This document shows, piece by piece, positions 59,828-64,000 of a DNA stretch of 64,000 nt. The notes under the pieces were generated by a model. It was not told where the DNA came from. It saw nothing but the letters and a program-made list of their open reading frames with translations, and searched no databases. Made by a program: the position numbers and the translations under genes. How positions within the stretch are numbered: the stretch's first letter is position 1; every line of letters starts with the position of its first letter. The stretch is from CAYZJB01 sp964478735. GTDB taxonomy: Bacteria > CLD3 > SB21. The DNA lies in assembly GCA_964478735.1 (NCBI GenBank), contig CAYZJB010000012.1:1-64000 (forward strand), given 5' to 3'.

Positions 59828-60820
59828 TTACCGGGCCTTGCTCGTGTCTTTTGCCGTGCCGCCCGTGTCCGTTTTAGCGGACGTGTGAATTACAGGAATG
59901 ATCACGTTGTACTCAAGCGCCGCAACGTCGGGTTTGGGGCGCCCGGAACGTTGAACCGTGTAATTGATGGTGTACTTGGTCATCTCGAAATTCAGCTGCT
60001 GCTGCTGAAGCATTTTCAAGAATTTGAGAAAATCGGAGGCAGGGCTCTCGATTTTCAGAGTACTTGAATACTTGTCAAAAATCACGCCCTTGGTTTGTCC
60101 GGGACGTTCTTCCAGTGAGGCTTTGCTGAGATTACGCACGGCCAGTTCCCGAATGATACCGTTGGTCTTTTTTACGTCGGGAAACGCGACGGATACCGAT
60201 GAGGAGTCGGTTTCGTCGATCTGCGGCGAAATGAGCACGCCCAGCATCTGACGGCGATACGCATAGCCTGGAACGGCCGAGGAGGATCGGATGTCCTTGG
60301 CGTCGCGGCTTTTGACCAGATCCAACTGGGTGACCTGATTGCTGTACGCCTTCAGGTCGTTTTCCGTTTTCCCGAACATGTCGAGCGTAAAATCGTTGCC
60401 GTCCAGATCGACACTGGACAACCAGACGTTGGGATTGTTGGTATTGGACGTGTCCAGAAACAATAGGAACCGATGATCACGCTCGTGCATCAGAAGTGTG
60501 TTGCGCACGTAGTCCATCCGGCGCTTTTCGCGACGCATCTGGTCAATTTGTTCCTGCGTGAGCGGAACGACTTGTGGGGAAAGAATATTCAGCGGTCCGG
60601 TGTATTGCTCAATGAACGCGACCAGCGGATACCGGTTGATATACCCGAGCACGCCTCCGGCGATGAGCAGCGTAAAAAGAACCATAAAAATGACGACCCG
60701 GCGCGAGCTCTTTTTTGCCTCCAGCCGGATGACGTCAGTAGCCGACTCTACGACAAACACCGGCCGTTCACGCGGACCGTGCATGGACAGATCGTTTTTC
60801 AAAAGGTTGATTTTGATCAT
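59828..60820 (-). CDS. pilN: PilN-like type IV pilus assembly protein
   Basis: 330 residues from ATG 60820, overlapping the PilM-like stop by one base. It has the PilN plan: a short N-terminus with MIKINLL that binds PilM, one membrane helix (VVIFMVLFTLLIAGGVLGYI, about 45-65), then a periplasmic ferredoxin-like region. Pairing with the PilM-like gene strengthens the call. It is longer than usual PilN (about 190-200) and ends in a low-complexity Thr/Lys/Gly tail. It would link the pilus inner-membrane platform to the periplasm. Confidence 0.75.
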   Translation of the reverse strand: MIKINLLKNDLSMHGPRERPVFVVESATDVIRLEAKKSSRRVVIFMVLFTLLIAGGVLGYINRYPLVAFIEQYTGPLNILSPQVVPLTQEQIDQMRREKRRMDYVRNTLLMHERDHRFLLFLDTSNTNNPNVWLSSVDLDGNDFTLDMFGKTENDLKAYSNQVTQLDLVKSRDAKDIRSSSAVPGYAYRRQMLGVLISPQIDETDSSSVSVAFPDVKKTNGIIRELAVRNLSKASLEERPGQTKGVIFDKYSSTLKIESPASDFLKFLKMLQQQQLNFEMTKYTINYTVQRSGRPKPDVAALEYNVIIPVIHTSAKTDTGGTAKDTSKAR

Positions 60821-61836
60821 CAGTTGACCAGCATTTTTATGGCGGCACCGATACACTCCGCATACGGCGCATAGTCGACCGGTTCGATCTTGATTTTAGA
60901 TTTGTGCGGATTGTCGTCGCCTTCATCCGCTTCGGATGTTTCCTGGGGTTTGTATTTCGGATCCAGGACGATCCTTCCGGTGGGCTGGATCGCCGACGCA
61001 CGGTACCGCGCTTCCATCTGCGGCGCGACGGCCGTGCAAAACGGCCCCGTCACGATCGTACGGCCCAAAACGCCGGACTTGCCGCTTTCGGCGTTGTGGA
61101 GATGAATCATATTATCCAGAAACGGACCGATAAACGAAGCCAGCCGGTCCGGCGTACTTTTCGCCGGCGTAGGAAATTGAAAAATGTATTCCGGATCGTA
61201 ATCGTTGCACAAAAGCACCGTCGTCACTCCGGGTTTCGCTTCGACCAGCGCCGTCATCCCGTCGGGACATCGGTCATGATTGACCTCATACGTCGCATGG
61301 GCGCAAAGGATGTCGACATCCAGGCAACTGAAGTTCAGGCGAAATTTTTCCAGTACGGCCTGCAGCGTCTCGGCGTACCGGCGCCGAATACCGACCACAA
61401 GCAGCGACGAGAGAAAGCCGTCCCCAGCCGCTTTCATATCGCAGGTATTGACAACGTAATCGTCGAGCTCTCCGCTGACGTACTGGCCGAATTCCCACTG
61501 CACGTGACGGCGAAAATCCTCATCGGCCGAGTCGCTGTCCACGCTGATCTTCTGGAGACAGGCGAGATTTGAATTGAGGCTGATGTTCATCGACTGAGCC
61601 TGAATGCCGTTGTCTTCGACGCACCCGTTGAGGTACGGGTAGATATCGCGGATGTTTTTTTCGACGGCCTCGATGCCCGTGCCGAACTTCAGATTCGTTT
61701 TCACGGCGCCGATATTCCGTATCCGGAATTGCTGAGGCGCACGTTCCACTTCGGCAAACAAGATGTCCTGGCCGCTGAAGCTCAACCCCAGCGCGGTTGC
61801 ACTGACTTCGGTAACCGTATCGTCGTATTCAGACAT
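60820..61836 (-). CDS. pilM: PilM-like type IV pilus assembly ATPase-fold protein
   Basis: 338 residues with an actin-like (FtsA/PilM) plan: SATALGLSFSGQDILFAEVE at the start as the first phosphate-binding strand, FRRHVQWEFGQYVSGELDDY in the middle as the Q.E...Y pattern of PilM, LLVVGIRRRYAETLQAVLEK, and GVTTVLLCNDYDPEYIFQFP. No transmembrane helix; it would sit on the cytoplasmic face bound to PilN. PilO, PilP and PilQ are not encoded here. The divergent sequence makes this a moderately firm call. Confidence 0.75.
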   Translation of the reverse strand: MSEYDDTVTEVSATALGLSFSGQDILFAEVERAPQQFRIRNIGAVKTNLKFGTGIEAVEKNIRDIYPYLNGCVEDNGIQAQSMNISLNSNLACLQKISVDSDSADEDFRRHVQWEFGQYVSGELDDYVVNTCDMKAAGDGFLSSLLVVGIRRRYAETLQAVLEKFRLNFSCLDVDILCAHATYEVNHDRCPDGMTALVEAKPGVTTVLLCNDYDPEYIFQFPTPAKSTPDRLASFIGPFLDNMIHLHNAESGKSGVLGRTIVTGPFCTAVAPQMEARYRASAIQPTGRIVLDPKYKPQETSEADEGDDNPHKSKIKIEPVDYAPYAECIGAAIKMLVN

Positions 61837-61844
61837 TGGCGTGA

Positions 61845-62411
61845 TTATAAAATCATATCCGCGCGGTCGTCCCAGGAAATTTCCCCTTCAATGACGCCGC
61901 CGACGCGCTTCAGTTCCTTTTCATCGTTGGTCGGCTTGATGCTGAAGGTCTTTCGTCCCGTTTTGACCATCGTTTCGACAATGAATTTTTCTCCCGACAG
62001 GGGGTTGATCGTCGCCGAATCGAGATATTTCATGCGGAATTCGTGAAGAGACATATTTTCGAGCGCGTCACGATGTTCGTCAAATCTCAGATACGCCTGA
62101 TACATCGGACGGAAGAGCGAATCCGGCACGATCGTCGTATCGGCACGTTTGGCGAAAGCGACAAGTTTCTGCAGATCCGTCGTATAGGAAGTATCCTCAT
62201 ACAGATACAGATACTGCAACTGGAACAACGTGCGCATTTTGACCCGGCTCAGTTTGGTCAGCAGGCGCTCCGTTTCTCTTTCCTGCATCGGAACGACGAT
62301 CGACCAAATCAGGATGCCGACCATCAGGACAATGCCGATTTCAAGAAAAATGTTTCCTTTGGCCGTCGGTCTCAGTTCTTTTGATTTTTGTTGTGATTGT
62401 TCTTCGGACAT
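61845..62411 (-). CDS. Single-pass membrane protein of unknown function in the pilM-pilN run
   Basis: 188 residues. A charged ~18-residue N-terminus (MSEEQSQQKSKELRPTAKG) leads to one hydrophobic helix (NIFLEIGIVLMVGILIWSIV) and then a soluble domain of ~145 residues with a coiled-coil start (QERETERLLTKLSRVKMRTL), LSGEKFIVET and a final ISWDDRADMIL. No family recognised. It lies between the ComEA-like and PilM-like genes with gaps of 8 and 23 bases and so is probably part of the same complex, taking the place where other genomes encode a pilin-like or PilO-like component. That role is inferred from position and topology only. Confidence 0.75.
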   Translation of the reverse strand: MSEEQSQQKSKELRPTAKGNIFLEIGIVLMVGILIWSIVVPMQERETERLLTKLSRVKMRTLFQLQYLYLYEDTSYTTDLQKLVAFAKRADTTIVPDSLFRPMYQAYLRFDEHRDALENMSLHEFRMKYLDSATINPLSGEKFIVETMVKTGRKTFSIKPTNDEKELKRVGGVIEGEISWDDRADMIL

Positions 62412-62434
62412 GATGCCTCCGCGCGCGCTTCGAT

Positions 62435-62959
62435 TTAATGAATAGTAATATAGGGTCGTATTTTTTCCAACATTTTCTTGCCGATTCCCTTGACGGCAGT
62501 CAATTGATCGACGTTTTCAAAAGGCCCGTTTTGCCGTCGGTAGTCGATGATACGTTCGGCCAGTTTCGGCCCGACCTTGGGCAGACTGGCCAGTTCCTCT
62601 GTTCCCGCCGTGTTGATATTGACCTGAAGGACCGGTGCATCTTCGAGGCGCTCAAGCCAGACCACGGCAGAATCCGTTTGTCCCTGCTGGACCAGTGATT
62701 CGATGTGCTGCGCCCGGTGATGCCATGTGATTTCAGAAACCACCGATGTGTCGGCACGGCCGGAATCCGCGATCGCAATGACCGTCCTGAATTGCGCCTC
62801 TTTTTCTGCAGTCACGTCGGGCGCCGGCGGTATTATCCACGACCGAACGGTCGGAATCCCCGCCCCGATCGCCGTGATGACGGCAATGAACTGGATCGCG
62901 ACGATTTCACTTCGAGTAAAACCGAACGTCTCAAAGAACAACCGAATTTTTTCCCTCAT
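62435..62959 (-). CDS. ComEA-like helix-hairpin-helix DNA-binding protein
   Basis: 174 residues. An N-terminal membrane helix (EIVAIQFIAVITAIGAGI) is followed by a linker of about 70 residues and a C-terminal tandem helix-hairpin-helix domain (113-174) with VNINTAGTEELASLPKVGPK and VDQLTAVKGIGKKMLEKIRP, the ComEA consensus. ComEA binds incoming DNA in the periplasm during transformation. With pilus genes next to it and comM in the same window, competence is a reasonable inference. It follows dnaJ by 8 bases. Confidence 0.9.
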   Translation of the reverse strand: MREKIRLFFETFGFTRSEIVAIQFIAVITAIGAGIPTVRSWIIPPAPDVTAEKEAQFRTVIAIADSGRADTSVVSEITWHHRAQHIESLVQQGQTDSAVVWLERLEDAPVLQVNINTAGTEELASLPKVGPKLAERIIDYRRQNGPFENVDQLTAVKGIGKKMLEKIRPYITIH

Positions 62960-62967
62960 CCCACGCT

Positions 62968-64000
62968 CTAATTGACAAAGGCCTCTTTGACTTTTTTGAA
63001 GAAATTCTCTTTCGACGCCGACGGATACATATTCTCGCTTTTCATCAGTTGCTCAAGCAGTTTCTTTTCCGCGTCCGTCACCCGGGTGGGCGTATAAATG
63101 AAAATACGTACGAGCTGGTCGCCCGCCCCGCTGCCGTTGAGACGGGGAACTCCTTTGCCCCGCATCCGCAGTACTTTCCCGGACTGGATCCCCGACGGTA
63201 TCGTCAATCGGGCCTTCCCCGTCAGCGTGGGAACCTCGACCTCGCTGCCCAAAACCGCCTCGGGAAAGCTGATGGTCAGATCGATCACGACGTCGTCGCC
63301 GTGCCGTTCAAAAACGTCGTCTTCGATTTCTTCAATGATGACAATGACGTCTCCGGGTTGACCTCCCTGCGGACCCGTATGACCCTGACCCCGGAGCGGA
63401 ATGTAATTTCCCGTCGTCACTCCGGCAGGAACCTTGACGCTCAGCGTAACCTCGCCCTGCGTGACGCCATTACCATGGCACTCCGGACACGGTTTTTCGA
63501 CGACCGTTCCCTGTCCGTCGCAATTACGACAGGCTGCGATATTGACAAACTGGCCGAACACGGAACGCGAAACCTGACGAACCTGGCCGGACCCGCCGCA
63601 CACCGAGCAGGTGATTCGCCTGCTTCCGGCGGCCGATCCGCTTCCACCGCAGGAATCGCAGGATTTACGTTTACGGAGTTTGATTTTTTTGGTCACGCCC
63701 GTCGCAACTTCGGCCAGCGTCAATTTCAGCCGTACTTCAATGTCGGCTCCGCGATTACTGCGTCGGCTGCTTCGTTCACCAAAAATATCGCCGAATCCAA
63801 AACCTTGAAAAATATCGCTGAAATGTGAAAAAATATCGTTGATATCGGTAAATCCAGGATCGCCCATGCCGCGGAGACCTTCATGACCGAAACGATCGTA
63901 GTTGGTACGTTTCTGATCATCCGACAGGACCGCATATGCTTCGGCGACTTCTTTAAAGTGTTCCTCGGCCGACTTGTCGCCCGGATTTCGGTCCGGATGA
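62968..64000 (-). CDS. dnaJ: Chaperone protein DnaJ (partial; 5' end outside the window)
   Basis: About 344 residues are visible. At the window edge the J-domain reads HPDRNPGDKSAEEHFKEVAE and AYAVLSDDQKRTNYDRFGHE, with the HPD motif that stimulates DnaK. A Gly/Phe-rich segment follows, then the zinc domain with four CxxCxGxG motifs (CDSCGGSG, CSVCGGSG, CRNCDGQG, CPECHGNG), and the C-terminal substrate-binding domains. The missing N-terminus is only about 30 residues. DnaJ brings unfolded proteins to DnaK. grpE or dnaK is expected just outside the window. Confidence 0.97.
   Translation of the reverse strand, partial: HPDRNPGDKSAEEHFKEVAEAYAVLSDDQKRTNYDRFGHEGLRGMGDPGFTDINDIFSHFSDIFQGFGFGDIFGERSSRRSNRGADIEVRLKLTLAEVATGVTKKIKLRKRKSCDSCGGSGSAAGSRRITCSVCGGSGQVRQVSRSVFGQFVNIAACRNCDGQGTVVEKPCPECHGNGVTQGEVTLSVKVPAGVTTGNYIPLRGQGHTGPQGGQPGDVIVIIEEIEDDVFERHGDDVVIDLTISFPEAVLGSEVEVPTLTGKARLTIPSGIQSGKVLRMRGKGVPRLNGSGAGDQLVRIFIYTPTRVTDAEKKLLEQLMKSENMYPSASKENFFKKVKEAFVN

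Noticed and set aside
1..64000. tRNA, rRNA or riboswitch genes
   Set aside because: None of the conserved tRNA T-arm/anticodon patterns or rRNA segments were recognised by eye; a covariance-model search would be decisive.

Overview
The window reads as a chromosomal segment of a free-living, Gram-negative-type bacterium of the FCB superphylum, most likely an uncultured lineage near Calditrichota, KSB1 or Ignavibacteria. The lineage is inferred from gene content. There is a PorV/PorQ-family outer-membrane protein beside a large secreted protein with a type IX secretion (T9SS) C-terminal sorting domain, and a second T9SS sorting-domain fragment. There is also a 31-residue AURKAIP1/COX24-type basic protein, a two-component propeller histidine kinase, S46 and M3 peptidases, and Ser/Thr kinases fused to TolB-like and TPR domains. 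No rRNA, tRNA, CRISPR array, phage or complete insertion sequence was seen.

Layout. 1-6 kb: a lipoprotein, comM and a propeller histidine kinase. 6-14 kb is an eroded accessory zone. It holds a HEAT-like pseudogene, a DoxX pseudogene, an AEC transporter, a SpoIIE-type phosphatase, an outer-membrane-protein remnant, a PrsW protease, and a serine hydrolase lying between two near-identical copies of part of a DinB-family gene. 14-21.4 kb: an S46 peptidase overlapping the intact DinB-family gene, a GAF-SpoIIE phosphatase, a frameshifted tandem ABM gene, an enolase-superfamily enzyme and a DUF885 protein. 21.4-26 kb: a truncated RAYT transposase fused to the tail of a broken kinase/TPR gene, a kinase 5' stub with an inverted repeat, one intact Ser/Thr kinase and a transposase remnant. 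26-28 kb: sppA, HU, the COX24-like microprotein and truA. 28-40 kb: a DUF547 protein, lptG, rnr, a flippase, T9SS-related genes, a Y-family polymerase and a VapBC-like pair. 40-46 kb is housekeeping and signalling: queD, a REC-GGDEF protein, a vWA protein, a DUF1223 protein, adk, trmB, enoyl-CoA hydratase and an ABM protein. 46-51 kb: a T9SS remnant, an M3 peptidase, a PAP2 phosphatase and a trypsin-PDZ protease.

From 64 kb down to 51.2 kb every gene is on the minus strand and tightly packed: dnaJ, ComEA-like, an unknown membrane protein, PilM-like, PilN-like, rsmD, coaD, two lepB paralogues and yjbQ. A CheW, MCP-like, CheA-like, ParA cassette follows. In that cassette the CheA-like protein keeps the C-terminal CheW-like domain but lacks the recognisable ATP-binding boxes of the kinase domain. 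The receptor-like protein has a strongly altered signalling tip, and no CheY, CheB or CheR gene is nearby. I regard this as the best candidate in the window for an undescribed system: a chemosensory-type assembly with no evident kinase output and a ParA ATPase as its only recognisable enzyme.

A second theme is genome erosion. Several gene truncations coincide with short palindromic repeats (RAYT/REP-like hairpin, C-rich inverted repeat) or with a direct duplication.
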